A stretch of 64,000 nucleotides of DNA from assembly GCF_000699445.3 (NCBI RefSeq), contig NC_067197.1, positions 6,330,152-6,394,151 of the forward strand, in the 5' to 3' direction. The first letter of the stretch is position 1; each line of letters opens with the position of its first letter. The notes under the pieces are model-generated. The model ran no database searches. It was not told the DNA's origin and saw only the letters and a program-made list of their open reading frames with translations. This DNA is from Schistosoma haematobium (taxonomy: Eukaryota; Platyhelminthes; Trematoda; Strigeidida; Schistosomatidae). Shown piece by piece: positions 23,601-38,600 of the stretch. A program made the position numbers and the translations under genes.

Positions 23601-26600
23601 TATATACAGTACAAAACCGTCCTTGGGGAGTTACCAAATAGCATACTGAAAGACGCAACGGACCAATAGCATTTAAGATACTTCCCAGTGGGAAATACGA
23701 CATGAAGGTGACAAGAGCACCTTTGGTGCTAAAACAAGGAAAAATTCAAATTTTCTAGATAAAAACACAAAATTAGGTCCTTTCCCAAGTGAGTTCTGGG
23801 GATCTAACGTCCCCAACACTAGTCATATTAATTTATCATAAAAACCGAATATACAGTGAAAAACGTTCTAATCATCTGTTGTAACAACAGTATTACTACT
23901 TTTATAGGTTGCAGAACAGATGACTCAAAAATAGTTTAGTACTTATAGTAAAATAGATTCAAAAAACACATCTCATGTGTATTTGGTGTGTATACACAGA
24001 AATTTTACATTCAGTATGTGTTATCAGTTATTTTTCAAGTATTTACTTATACTATGTAGTTTAGCTGATCCTATTGCATAATAGAAATATCATTTCGAAC
24101 TTTCATAAATTTTTTCAGGTATCTACGGTGTATTAACTTGTTGTTTTATATGTGAGCTGATATAAGTTTCTGGGTGCTTTTAATTCTGGAGCTTCCAAAT
24201 GTCTGACTAGAAAATCTTTTCAACTTCAAATTGTCTTAGAACTCTCAGTTATGTTCATGTAGAAAACTATAAGATATAGATTAGTGTTTAGATATTAGCT
24301 GATGGTTGGAGACAATCGACAGCTAACCTTGGATCTAGGTCTCGTGTTATTTTGAGAGAACTGGTGCATTCAATCCTCCCATCTTCACAGTCAGAGATAT
24401 TATCACTGAGCTATTCGGATCTCGACTGAACTCCTGTATTTAGTCATTAGTTTTGCTCTTAATTCTTTGACAGCATTTTTATGTTTTATATTTATTATTC
24501 TACTGTACTTTTTAGATTTTATGGGTTGATCCAACAGAAAATGTTGTTTCTTTGCAAATTACACATTTTCAAGATAATACTCAATCTGTTGAAAATTCAA
24601 TAGATCCAGACAAAGTAGACTTGGCTATCAGTCTTCAGATAGGGAAATTACATTCTATCTTCTTATATCATTTTATTACACGTGTATTGGTAAGCTCACT
24701 TCGTTTATTGATGTCATAATTAGATAAATATTTAACTCAATAATTTATTTATATATTTGTTATGTAAAACAGTCGATTTGTTCCCACTGTAAATTGTATG
24801 GGTCCATTTGATTAGTGATTAATAAACCCCAAGTATTGTCAGTTCTGTCTATTCATATCTAAATAATGACCAGGTTATTAAAGATGACCTACATCTGACT
24901 TGATTTTTGTTGGTCATCTCAATCAGTTAGGGAATTTCGTTTAATACACAATAAGACTCTTAATCTGCAATCTTGTTTTTCTTCACTAAATCTAGCAGTA
25001 TCAGTCTTTTGTTCTTTTTTTATCGTACTAAGTAAACCGTTATATTCGCAATTATAACAAGTAGTAGTACTAGTGTTTTGACACTTTATTACGATTTAAC
25101 CGGTAATTTTATTCATTTGGGAAATGTGTTAACGGATTATTTTTTGTAGATATTATCCTCTACACGATTCAGAGAGTTCCTGCGCTCGATCCTATATACT
25201 TTTATTACTGTACAATCTTAAAGTCTCCACAAACTATGATAAAACAACAGCTTTTCAAGTTTTCTTAATCTTCATTGATTCTTCGGCTAGTGTCAACCAA
25301 TCATTCATAAGGAATATACACCTAGCACATATCCATATTCACCATTGTCACCGACCTTAAGCCATATAATCTATAGTCTCCAACCATTTATTATGATAAT
25401 CGTACGAACGGTATTTACCAACACAGCTCAGTCCAACAGTTATTAACCTAATGGACCAATGTTACTTCTTGGTTTGGCCACCTCTAGTTTTCTCCCAACC
25501 TCCTGCACAGCCGACCGGAATAGCTCATCGACACAGGTTTGGGTTCAACATACTTAATATATATCCGAAATCAGTCGATTTCGATGTGCAATAATAATTG
25601 TAATGATAGTAATAATAATATAATTCATTTGTCCAGTACGATTTATTGTATTTATCTTTAAGTTACACTTATTTATATGGCAGCTATAGTGATAGTTCCC
25701 ATTTGTTTAAACCCGATTTAGGTCTGTTAGATAGAGTTCACACATATAACCTAACTGATATCATTACCAAGGTTTGATTTGATAATTTCGAATTAATTGA
25801 GGATTGGGTAGATTGTTATAAATAAATTATTATATTTGCAATATCTTAACGAGCAGAAATATTAGATTTTCTGACGTTTCGTGACTTAGTGTAAGCCACA
25901 TTTTCAGAGAATAAATAACCAAATTAAAATTACTTAACGTTTAAATAGTACAACGGAACAACACGAATATTATATGACATTGATTTATTCAGACCTGTTT
26001 TTTGATTGATCACATAATACTCATGTTGTTTTGTTGTACTATTTAAACGTTAATTAATTTTAATTTGGTTATTTATTCTCTGAAGAAGTGGCCCCCAAAT
26101 GCAGTGGTACGACCGAGAGTAGGAAGAGTCCACTCTCCCTGTCGAAATGCTCTCACATGGCCACGCGTATATAGCCTCTGCCAGGGAAGTCCTACTCACT
26201 GCCTTCTCGTGGTGGGGTGTTGTTTACGAAATTGAGAGGACGAAAAGCGAATGTCCTGTACTTTAACTGGGTTAGTGGACATGGAGAGTCCACCTAGGGG
26301 AGTTGGAAAACCCTCATTCCAAACCAATGGTGCACATAGGCTCCAGTATCCTGCGGGAACGAATAGCGTATGAACCAATCGTTGGTCACCGGCTACCATG
26401 GGACTACAGTCAGTCAGTCAGTAACAACGTAGAACTTCGTACGTACGTACATCAGTTCGAGTTGCCACACAACATTAGCACAGAGATACAGTTGTCGAGT
26501 CAAATTCCGTAGTGGTAGAGGTAATAAGAGTATAAGCAGTAATCGGGAAGATTAGGGTTTGGAGATGTTATTTAAAGAGTATAATCCAGTGAAATAAATT

Positions 26601-29600
26601 TGGAAAGAGGAAAAAAAGGGACATGAAGAATTCAGAAGATTAGAATTTGGGAGAACACAGAGAGTGGATGCACCTGAGCCATTGCAAACGATTTTGAGCC
26701 ATGTCATTCAGGGTCTCTAACGATCGGTTGCTATCATCTCGCGGTCCCCAACCAGGTAGTCTACACCTACCAACATGACTCAGTTCACTTGTCAGTGACT
26801 TCATGGACTTGTGCCATGTTTTGGTCTGGCCGCCCCTACATTTCTTCCAACCTACTCCTGCACCAGAAAACATCGCACGTCGAGGCAGTCAGTGGTTGGG
26901 CATACGTAACACATGTCCCAGCCATCTCAACTGGTGAAGTTTCACTACTTCGTCGACTGATTTGCCATCCTTACGTAGTACACGTTTCCTAACAACTGAG
27001 TTACTTACTTGATGGTCCCAGGATATACGAGCAATGTTTCGAAGATATCTATGATCAAATACTAGTAACTTACGAACATCCTCTGATCTTACCGGCCATG
27101 TTTCACTGCCATAAAGTAGGACGGAACGAACTGCTGCGCAGTAAACCCGTCCTTTGGTTGATAGACGGATATCTTGTCTACGCCATAAATCACGCCAGTT
27201 GGCAAAAGCTAGTCGAGCCTTCTGTATCCGTGCTGAGATTTCGTCACACCAGACCACAAGGGCTGATGAGACTTCCAAGATAAGTGAAGTGATCGACACG
27301 CTCAATTACTTCACTCCCTATCATTAGTTCGGGTGTCGATGTAACCCAATCCTGAAGCAACATTTTGCATTTCGAGGGAGAGAATCGCATCCCGAACATG
27401 CTTGCATTGTTGCTTAGAGTGGTCAGAAGACTCTGCGTTTTGTCAGCGTCTTCGCCGAATAAAACTATGTCATCAGCATATTCTAAGTCAACAAGTGAAC
27501 CTCCCGGTAAAAGTTCAACCCCTGTAAATTTAGATGAGGAAAGTGTTATCTCTGAAAGTACGTCGACCACAAAGTTGAACAAGAATGGGGAGAGTGGACA
27601 GCCCTGACGAACACCACTTGAGGTAATCAATTCTGATGACAGTTCGCTATAAGCTCTCATTTGACCAGTTGTGTTCGAGTAGAGAGCCTTTATAAGGTTA
27701 ATGTACTTCTTTGGTACTCCTTTCAGTGACAAACACTGCCATAGAACCTTACGATCAACAGAGTCGAATGCTGCCTTAAGGTCGAGAAATACTACCATTG
27801 TGGGGCGTCTGAACGTGTGTCTGTGTTCTAGAACCTGACGTAGTGTGGATATCTGATCTATACAACCACATCCAGGTCGAAAACCAGCCTGATTTTTTTC
27901 TAGTCTGCTCTTCACGAGCTTTAGTTAGGCGTCGCTATGGGACTACGTCTCCTTACGATGCTCCACTGCCTTGTTGATTAGACGTTGTGGTGAAAGGCTT
28001 GGGGTGTGGCCCCCTAAGAAAACCACCTACTTCGGTTTTGGCACCCAGGCAGTATCACAGCCCTCACACATATCGAATGAGATTTGTGTGGTGCGTATGT
28101 ATTTGGTGCCTCCTTGTACAAACGTCTATGTGTTAAAATAAATAAATAAATAAAATAGTCACGAAACGTCAGGAAATCTAACTTTTCTACTCATTGGGAT
28201 ATTAAAAATATATTATTTATTTATGTAGCCCAACAGTTAATAGTTGACTACTTTGACCACTAATATGTTGTGTCATATTTCGCTATTTTTCCTATAGTGA
28301 AAAACAATCAATTAACAAAAGTATTCTTTCCTGTGCCTAATTTTTGCTAAACAGTGAAATCTTTCTATTCTATATATTCTATTATAATACAGTGATAAAA
28401 TTAATATTTTTTGCTATATTTATAGTATTATATTATATATACACATAAGTGTAATCACTCGAATCATCTATATACGAATTATCATGCTAGTGAATTATAC
28501 TATCAGCTATTTGCTCTATAGAATTACTTACATCCGGTTGTTTGGAAAATATGTGAAGTTTTAGAAAGTGTCTTTTAATGCTCATCGTACATGATTATGT
28601 TATTTATTGAAAGAGATGTAATGATAAATCTCGAATTAATTGTCTTAACTTGTCAGCGGATTTTTCATTATTCTTTCGTATTACTCTTCACTTTGACTGG
28701 TTTTAGACAGCTTTTTTCCATACTTCATACATATTATACATCTCTCTCTCTCTCTAGCTGTTTTTATAGGATATTTGATTCAGGCTGAGCATACTTCCTT
28801 ACCCTGTTATCTTATGATTTATAGCCAATATGATGAAATCGTTGAAAATATTATTTCCAATAAATATTGTGTTATTTAAAACGTTTTTCCCAAAATAACA
28901 ATCTTAGTTGACTTTTATTCGAAGCAGTTGGTTACTAGTGAATATGTTTGATGGTTACTGATGTGTTTTATCACATCAATCTCTAGTTCTTTTTGTAAAT
29001 ACTCATTCAAAGATTGTTTATTTGTTTATCCATATTTTCGATAATATAGTAAAACTATGAGTATTTGGTAGCTTGTTATTTGTAATTAATTTCAGTATAT
29101 TTTGATTCCTATCAAGGAACGAAATATTCCTACTTCTCATAATTTGGCATGTAATGCTAACTAGCATATTGAATTGGTTAGTGAGAGTTTAGAAGTGGTT
29201 AACTCATGAGATCATTACCTGTTGATCTCAGTTATATTAGGTGTTAAAAATTATCTATATGAAACGGGTACGATAATTGCAATCTATAGATGGTTTCGTC
29301 CTATTTGAAACTCGTTAACTGTATGTTACCTCATTCCAGTGTTGATATTTACATCGGAACTCAAACCTAGTATCAACCATGCAAGTGAGTGACTGTCTGG
29401 ACACAGTCACTAAATAGAAAGTGCGTTGGGTTCGAGTCTTAATGTGAACACGAGCAGTGGGATGCAGTTACATCAGGCTGATGAGTCTGAAATCACAAAT
29501 CCATTTATTCTGTATCATTATCATTATTTTCATCCTAGTCTTTATACTTTATATCTCAATTTATAACAACTTTGTCTTGTCCACATTTGTTCTCTAAACT

Positions 29601-32600
29601 CTACACTTTCTTTGATGACTTATTAAAGATTAAAAATGTATTATACCACATTCATCCGTTGATTTGTTTGTCATACTTATTTATCGATGGTTTATCCTTT
29701 ATTTGTTCTAGAATTTTATGGAAGCCTATCAAGAAGCAGCTGAAATGATGTTAAATAAATTTCAAGCTTTATCGGATGCAGCAGTTCAACAAGTTGGTTT
29801 TACTTTTTTTATCCTTTTATTAAAATATTTTATGTTATAAGAATATAATTCTGATGTTATGTATTACATTAATTAAGTTCTTAGCTTTGAGGAATATTTT
29901 GGTTGTACCATGTAAGGTACTTGTGATTATATCCTCCAATCGTCTAAAACAAATTCAGCTTTCAAGCTGAATGTGGAATGGTGATTTAATAGTTAAAGCA
30001 TTCGATTTTCAAACACTAAGTCATTTATTCAAGTCGCATACTACCTACTTCTAGTTTAGATAGCCATTTAGTTTAAAATAATGATTGAAATTAGAATAAT
30101 AAGACGAAGAAAAAATGAGGGAACGTTTTAAGCCTTAACGTAGTTTTACTCTTTGTATAAAATAATCCATCTTTTTATTGGAATCATAGTTGTATATATA
30201 CAGATATATGAAATGTTATTTTAAGTATCTTTCGATAGAAATACACAAATTTGCTTTAACACTAAGTTGCATTTTATCCAGCTGTTTAAATGAATGTTCA
30301 TGTTTCTACAGTATTAGTTTATAAGTTACAGGTTCATAGATTGTAACTGACAGCTTGAATATACAAAAACTAAATCTTATTAGGGGATATTTTCTGTAAA
30401 AAAAAACTTATCAATAATAAGTTTCTTGTACTTTAGACATTTATCACCATTTTTCATATGCGGCCTCATGATATTGCTACCCAATAGTCGATTGTTTGAA
30501 GCTCTAAATCACCGTTTAACACAACATTCATACATGCATAATGCACTGAATATTTACATGAAGAGGAAACCAACCAAAAGAGGACATTTCGGAAACTAAT
30601 AAAATAGTATGTAGTTATAAAGATTGTTGAATTTTATTGAAATCACAAAGCTACTTAATTTAAGCAACCGTTAAAGATCCAAAATCAGTGGATGGCTTTT
30701 TCGCCTATATATAGGATTCCTCAGTAGTATACATTTACAACACTAACCAGAGATTGAACCCCGCACCTTTGGCCTCGCTTACGAAATTTTAGCCTCAAGA
30801 CCACTGAGATGATATCTAACGGTTTTAATGTCTAACTTCAATCAATTTAAGATATTAAAATTGTATCCCTTTTTGTATATTTTTAATAAATTTAACTTAA
30901 AATCCTGACGTAGAAATGATTAAATAACTTAATATTCAAATTGGTTCAGTGATAGCATTAAATTGTCCAGTTTTATTCATGGTGGACGTGACATACTATA
31001 AATCATCATAACATATTGAGGAATATAATTCTACGTCACATTATTCAATTGCCCATAAATGTTGATTTCTTCTTTAATTTTCAGGTTCATGAAGCAGTTG
31101 ATAATTCTTTTCAAACTCGTCTCAGTTTAAATATTGTTGCTCAAGCACCAGTTATATATATGCCACAACACTCATTGTCAAATGAATCTTTGATGATTGA
31201 TTTTGGGCGTATCACATTATCAAATTATTTTGAATTTCTCAATCCTTCAAAAGTATTGCCTGATACAACAATTCCAGTTCCCGATCCCGGAATCATGTTA
31301 GAACATATGGTGGTTAAGTTGGAAAATTTACGATTATCAAGGTGAGTGGTGTGTAACTTCAATAAATGAATGATTCAGTACACGCTTTGTTCAGTGCCAT
31401 TTTAAAACTTTCATGGTAATATGCTAAAATGAATACATTTGACTTTTTAACTATCAAATTTGACTCAAACACCAATCGCGGTGTTAAGGACATGTAATAT
31501 GTATTTCCAACCCCTACCTACTACGACAGACGATGTCTGGTGTAGGAGCGGGTTGAAAGAAAGATATAAGAGACTAAACCAAGACATAACATCAATCTGT
31601 AAAGTTGTTGACAAAAGGACTGAGGCATCTATGTAGGCGCAGACTACCTGGTTGGAATCTGCATGATTATCATAACCACTGGTTGGAGACTTCGAATAAT
31701 GTATCATATGTGAAAATTATATTTGAAATTTAATTAATTCCAGCGTTTCGTCCGCAAACGTGTTTGGACTTCATGGTAAAAATGGAATTCAAGATCATCA
31801 AAGAAATATATACAGCGTTTTAACAATCAAATCAAAATCAAATCTATACTGTGTTAATCTAATCATATTTAGATGTTGATTTTAGTGAATAAGATAAAAT
31901 GGGTCAGTTAAATGCGAATCATGTGAAAAGTTCACGATGTGGAGTTAAATGACCGAATGAATTGTGTGTGTATGTATGTGTAAGATTGAGTTATTAATAG
32001 TTGATATTACATGGTAATATATGAAGGAAAAATAAAAGTGGAAGTTGAAGGTTGAAACAATTGTTTCTGAATAACCGATGTGCATGTAAAATGAGAATCA
32101 TCAAATGGGTATTGTATTACTAAAATAACCCATATTAATTTCTGTCAGAATAACGATTCATGTGAAATAAACCGGTTGTATAAAGTATGTGTCCAATTAC
32201 TTGTTAATAAATATTTTCCGTATCAACTATTAGTGACTCAATCTTACACATACACACATAATTCATTCAGTCATTTATTTTCACATCGTGAACTTTGCAC
32301 ATGATTCTCATATAAGTGACTCATGTTCTCCTATTTACTCAACTCAACATCTAAATACGATTGGATTAGCACAGTATAGATATGACTTGATTGTTAAACG
32401 CTGTATAAATTTCTTTGATGACCTTGAATTTGATTTTTACCCTGAAGAAGTCCAGACAAGTTTGCAGGACGAAACGTTGGAATTCTTTAAATTTGAATCG
32501 TTGAGATAATTTCAAATAAAGATTTCATATATGATAACTTCTCTATGCTCGGAGCCCAATTTTCGTCACACTATTCGTTCTAATATTGACGAGTTTTCGT

Positions 32601-35600
32601 ATAAATTCGAATAAAATTGTTTAGAATCTTTCAAAATAGTACTGGTGCATTCATTTATTACTTTTCTTTATAACTTGATTGAGGCAATCTCCCTATACTT
32701 TTCTTCCTATATATCTGATCTCTTATACTATACTATACTATTGATACTGTTACTACTTCTACTATTTTAAGATTTGTCTTGAAATCATCTTATTTAGTTG
32801 TGCCAATGTGATGTGACAACTTGAACCGAATCACGTTCTGCGTTTCATATGACTGATTGACAACAACCAGATTTGTGATAACTACTCACCGAAAGCATTT
32901 AATCAGAATCTGTATATTCGCTTAAATATTTTAACCCACAATTCTATGAAAAGTACATTGACCATATCTTCTTATTTCACTTCGGTCTTGAGTATCAGTT
33001 TTGAATCACATATAGAATATGACACAATTGTACTACTGTCCAAGTCACTATAGTAGTAGGAATCAACACAGGAAAAGGTGAAATTAACAGTTTAGAAAGA
33101 AGATAGTAGGAGATAATTCTAATATTCATTTGCGATGATTAACAATTCCTGTTGGGTAAGTAATCAAATGTTTGTTTCATAAAAAGCATCGTCTATATTT
33201 GAACTAGTGGTGTTAACTAGTCAATTATAATATTCAATGCTCTTTTCACCTACCTCGTTTTAACTGACCAGTCACACTGAACTCAGTTTATTGTGTAACG
33301 TAACCCTGTTCTCGTTTCATCATAAACTTCTAATTCATATATGTAGTGGTATGTATTACATGATCTTTTTAGAGGTAGATTCATGAAAATGTTCGTAAAG
33401 CCTTTTCAAAGGTTAATCGTTAAACTTGTTTATATAAAGAAGTATTTTTTTGAATAATTCCTTCCAAGTTTGCTTTAATAGCTCATTATGTTAACAATGA
33501 ACAAAGTTCTATTCTTATTTCCTTTGTATTGTATTGTATGTATGTGTGTATTGTTTTCTGTAAATTAAAAGTAACTATTTCTTTTGTCTGAATCATTGTT
33601 TTCCCATTGTGATAAAAGAGTAGTGCTAAAAGAGAGTTCTGTTCAAGCCGAGAAACACGTTTTACTTCCAATTAATGTTGAACTGAAAACTCGTCGTAAT
33701 CTCAATCCAAATATATATTCCGCTATACCTATCCTTCTTGTCAATGGTGGATTAAATGAAATTAACGTAAGTTGACTGATTGATTAGTTGTATTTAGTGT
33801 TTTTTAATGTGTAGAAAAAGGGATTGTTGCTCTCTCTGTTGAATCTAACTTATCCAGCCTGACGGTATCCGCTAAATTGACGTTAGATTTACGTATCGTG
33901 ATGGTCTAATCAGGTTAGAACAATCGTTTCTTTAGGTCCTATCATCCAAGATAGGTTGGTTAGAGAGCAGTAACACTAAAAGCAGAAGTTCAAAAGCGAA
34001 GTCGTTTTGTCGGCTACACAGGAATATGACAGTAGTAAAATGTTTCTCAGACAGTACGCATCTGCAACGATGCTACATTCCCACAAAGCAAGAAGGATTT
34101 AGCAAATATCATCCCTAAAAATGGTGCAATTTACTCTGTCCCACCGATATCGATATCCCGTGATGTCGGTTAGGCATCAAAAGTAGCGAGCTAACACTTC
34201 GAGAATTACTCCTAAAACGAGGGTGTTGGACCTCGGTCTCAAACAGCTATCACTTAGACTGCGTGGTCAATCTCCTAGGTCATCAAGATCACTACTAACT
34301 CAGTTTACTTTTCAGGCACTTCAAGAAAAAGGATCCTCCCACAATATGGACACCTGGGATGGGTCGATATTCACCCTCATAGCTTTTACTGGATAGGAGA
34401 TCATCTATTCAGATTTTTATGTTATCTCGATTTTTCAAAAATAATAATAGCCTCATAATGAATGAAGTCATTGGTAAATATTTATTTTTTATTTAGAGAA
34501 TGTAAGATAAACTCAGCTAATTACAAATCCCTTCAATCTTGACCCCAGTAATTTCTAAATTGCCAAGAGATATTCGTCCATTTGGTCATCAAAACTGTAA
34601 GAACTATCCAATTTACTAAAAATACTTGCCAACTCAACCGACCCATTCTTTATTGTCAAACTGTTTGTAGGTACAAATTTGTTACCTAGATCAGTTCCCT
34701 GGCATTTGTGAAACACATACCGAAAACATACATCCAGATTTTCGCTTAGTAATTTCTAAAGGTTCGACTTTTTTCAGTGTCCGTATACTTTAGCTGAGCT
34801 GGGCAGTGGCAAAAAATTATAATTCCCCAAAATATCGGAGAGAAATAGTTATTGTCATCAATATATCCATCACGGTTAAACTACTGATAAAGATGTCCGC
34901 ATTCACTGTCACTGCTGTTTGTCATTGTCTCTTCCAAGAAAAATCTCATGATCCTTCCTTCATAGCTCAATGAATCCAAATAAGTTTACATAATATGAGT
35001 AATCTACCAAGTAAACGTTACTCGGCTTTGAGCCGCACCGTGTTTGTGAAGGTTAAGGATTCAACGTACTATCTCGCCTCCCAAACCGAAGTAGGTGAAG
35101 GTCAGGTCATTAATTGTGGTTTTTGTGGTTACAAACCAAGTGCGTTAACCGTTAACTCACAGCTTCACGGTTATTTATCTTGAAGCTATGGTAGCTACCA
35201 GGTTACCTAGTAGTCGTAATCTGCCATTCTGATAATTATCTCGCTAAGTTGACATCACATAGATCAATATCCCTTAATTATGTATCATTAAGAAATTCAT
35301 TCATGTTTAATGATCAAACCTATTCACATATATTCTTCATCTGATTTAAAGAATTTCCGTTTTGAATTTTACTGATTCTTTACTCCTTATAGATTTCTTT
35401 TTCTCAAGGCGATTATCGTATTCTTCAAGAAGTACTTTTTGATAATTTTAATGATTTACCATCGTCTACTAAAGTATCTGTAAAAACAACACCTGGTAGT
35501 ACGGATTCCTCTGCTAAGTCCACTAACAAAAAGAATAAAACACAACAAAAAGTTGAAGAGAAAAACACTGCGCAAAATGATAATCCAGTCAAAATTGCAG

Positions 35601-38600
35601 TCAGTTTTGATTTAGGAATGAAAAGTGTCATTCTTAATTTGTACACATGTGATCAACCAATAGTGAGTTTTTTATGTACATGCACTTATATATCATTGTT
35701 AACGAACTAAACAGCAACGTTCTTGCAAATACTTTCATACTGAAAAGTACTAACTATCAGTGTGTATAATGAATGGTACTCATATAATGTAGTTAATTTC
35801 CGGGTATGGAGTAAGTTAATCAAGTGAATTGACAAACAGACTAGTAAGTTTATAGGTATTATAGTAGTGAATTACTATTCAATAAATTGTTAAGCCTTCA
35901 ACCTTTAAACTTTCATAATTCCTGTTAAATTGACGGGCCTATTTATAATTTCATTTAATGTGATTTTTCAATTACATAAGTGAAAGCTATTGTAGATAAG
36001 GTAAGAATTTAACGAAAAGCCATAATATTAGTAATATAATGGATGGTGTTTTCGAATTTCAAGGGATAAAATTTTAATGTAACGTGATGATGAAGACGAC
36101 CACAAAATGAAGTCACGAATGAAAGGTGCAATACTACATAAGTAAACCAGGATTATACCAATCGAAGCGACCTTATAAACTGTTCCTGTATGCATAGTTG
36201 ACGTTTCTGCAATGCATAGGAGATGCACATTTAAAGCTCTCGGTAGATTTGGTTTGATCTTACATCGAACGATGAGTCTGATGCTATGTAGTTCTGATTA
36301 ACAACTTGATAGTGCAAAGTGGATTTTGTAATTTGATATTTTTCTCCCTGACGCTTCGATAAACAACTTACTATTCCTATATATCCATATGAACAAGTGA
36401 ACAAACTTGTGCAAATTAAATTGTTTGGTTAATTTGGTTTGTTTTTTTACCCAAAGCTGAGCTAATGAATAGTTGATGTAGAGTATTCACAACAAAGCTG
36501 TACAAAATGTTTATTGTAGTAACAGAACCAAACAGTTCTTCAGAAGGTCTTATTCAATATCATACGTCCACTTCTGTGCAGATTTTTAAAATTCACTAGG
36601 TGATGAAATCAATCAGATAGCTTTTCCTACTAATAAAAGAACAAAACTATGAAAATCAGTCGTCTATTCAATTTATGCAAATTTTCTGTAAATAGATCTC
36701 ACTTGTAAGCCATCATCACTTTCCATTCGTTTAAGTAAAACATTTAGAGATAGAATCAGAGGTTTTTTCCAATACAAATGAATAGATGGATGACATGAGT
36801 TTAACGTGTTAAATAAATTTTCACAGTCGTCATTCCAATAAAAATGATTTCATTTTCTTCTCGCTGATAGGCAGAATGGCATAATGATTTCCCGGAAGAC
36901 AAACGATTGGCTACATTCAATCTTAAACAATTCAATGTATCTGGTCAAATGGCTTCAGATTCATCATCTCAATTCATCGCTAAACTTAATGATATTAAAT
37001 TACAAGATAGTCGACCTGGTTCAGATAGACAAATTACTAAGTAAGCATCTCATCCTCAATACCATTATCTTGAGCTGACCTTTTTTAAAATCTTGTTTCG
37101 TAACTTGCATCTGTACTAATTAAATTTATCATAAAAGCTTTTGCTTTTGAGGGTAAGTTTTAGTAAGGAATACCAAAAAAAACTAAGCTCTATGCTTTTG
37201 GATTGGGTTATAATTCAAAACTTCATATTACAAAAACTGACCTTATTTAGACACTCGTTTAAAGTCAAGAAGTAGTGGACAGCTGTTTGATCCTAGTAAG
37301 AGTACTCTTCAGCAACGAGTACCCACGACCCCACCAGGTCCCAAAGCCAGAACTTTCAGGCCTCATAACTAGCAGTCCACCTTCTTGACACTAAGCTGTC
37401 ATCCGTTAGTTCATATCTGTAACTCCTATCTATTCACAATATTGTGGGATTTTCATACTCGATTTGATCCTGGAGTAATTGTACTGTCATTCTTTGTGGG
37501 TTTCGTAATCAGTGGTAGGGTATAGGTAGAGTCGGTGATTAGCCCGATCTCCACCAACTGGTTTACCGCTCATGTTAGTTCATTGGTCATCAGTCCCACT
37601 ATTCAGGAGGCACGGCGCGGACGTGTGAGTCGGGTTTCGCCTCAAAAAAAAACGCGAACCAAGTAATCACACTCGAGTTATAAATGATTTTATTGTTCAG
37701 TAATTAAAGTTTGTGATTTTTGTATAGATCAAATGAGAAAAAGCTTTTTTCGCTAATATTGTCCTGTTCAGTGTTAAGATAGTTTATATCTTCAGACGTT
37801 TACTTATTTTAAAGAAAAATCTTCCATTAACATCATATTATGTTTCTTGAGTATTTTACTGCTAACGCTAAATGGTCACAAGTTTCTGTAAAACAGATGG
37901 AATGTGGCTAGTATTGGGATCGAACGCATGCGTTTTGTTCCATTTTTGACTCGTCAGATGGATACACCTACATTCCAGAGTTGATATCTCGAACCATAGA
38001 GTAAACACGCACTTTGAAATGGAGGTTCATCCAACTGGTGAATTCAAAATAAAGCGAAACACGCGTCCTGGATTCCTCTGCTAACCGCATTTTATCTATT
38101 CTAAATTAACTTGTCATAATGGCCGTATCGAGGCAATCCACATAAGATGTATATATCCCAAAGGTCAATCAAAATATCGATAACGTAATAGTGCAAACGA
38201 ATAAAAATAAAATAAATAAATGTACGTTTGAACTTTCTTCCATCTACTGATTGGAGCTTGACTCATAATACTACTTAGTAAACTCCATACACTACGAAAA
38301 AAACGATCATATTTTCATTGTCGCTTGTTGTTTTTCGGTGCACTCATATCAATGATCGTTTGTATATTCAATTTGAATGGAACATTGAAGTAGGTCCCCC
38401 GACTCTAGCAGAAGTTCAAAAGGCTATAGTTAATCTGAAACGAGGAAGGGTAGCTGGTCCAGATCGGCTGGCTCCAGAGGTCTTTAAGGATGGTGGTCCA
38501 ATTTTAGCGATTAGGTTGACTAATATTTTAGCTAAGATCTGGGAGTTAGACGTTATCCCATCTAACTGGTCACAATCACTTATCGTCCCAATATATAAGA

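Larger units (their letters stand above)
25800..28215. mobile_element. PLE inverted-repeat locus holding two nested insertions
   Basis: The left arm (about 25800-25985, minus) and right arm (about 26000-26092 and 28157-28215, plus) are inverted copies ('gtttaaatagtacaac' / 'gttgtactatttaaac'). The right arm is broken inside its hammerhead: CTGAAGA with half of stem II at 26080-26092, and the other half, gtcac plus GAAACGTC, at 28158-28170. The break holds the 510-bp retroposon, which is itself broken by RTE copy B. The order of insertion is therefore PLE, then retroposon, then RTE. Confidence 0.85.
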
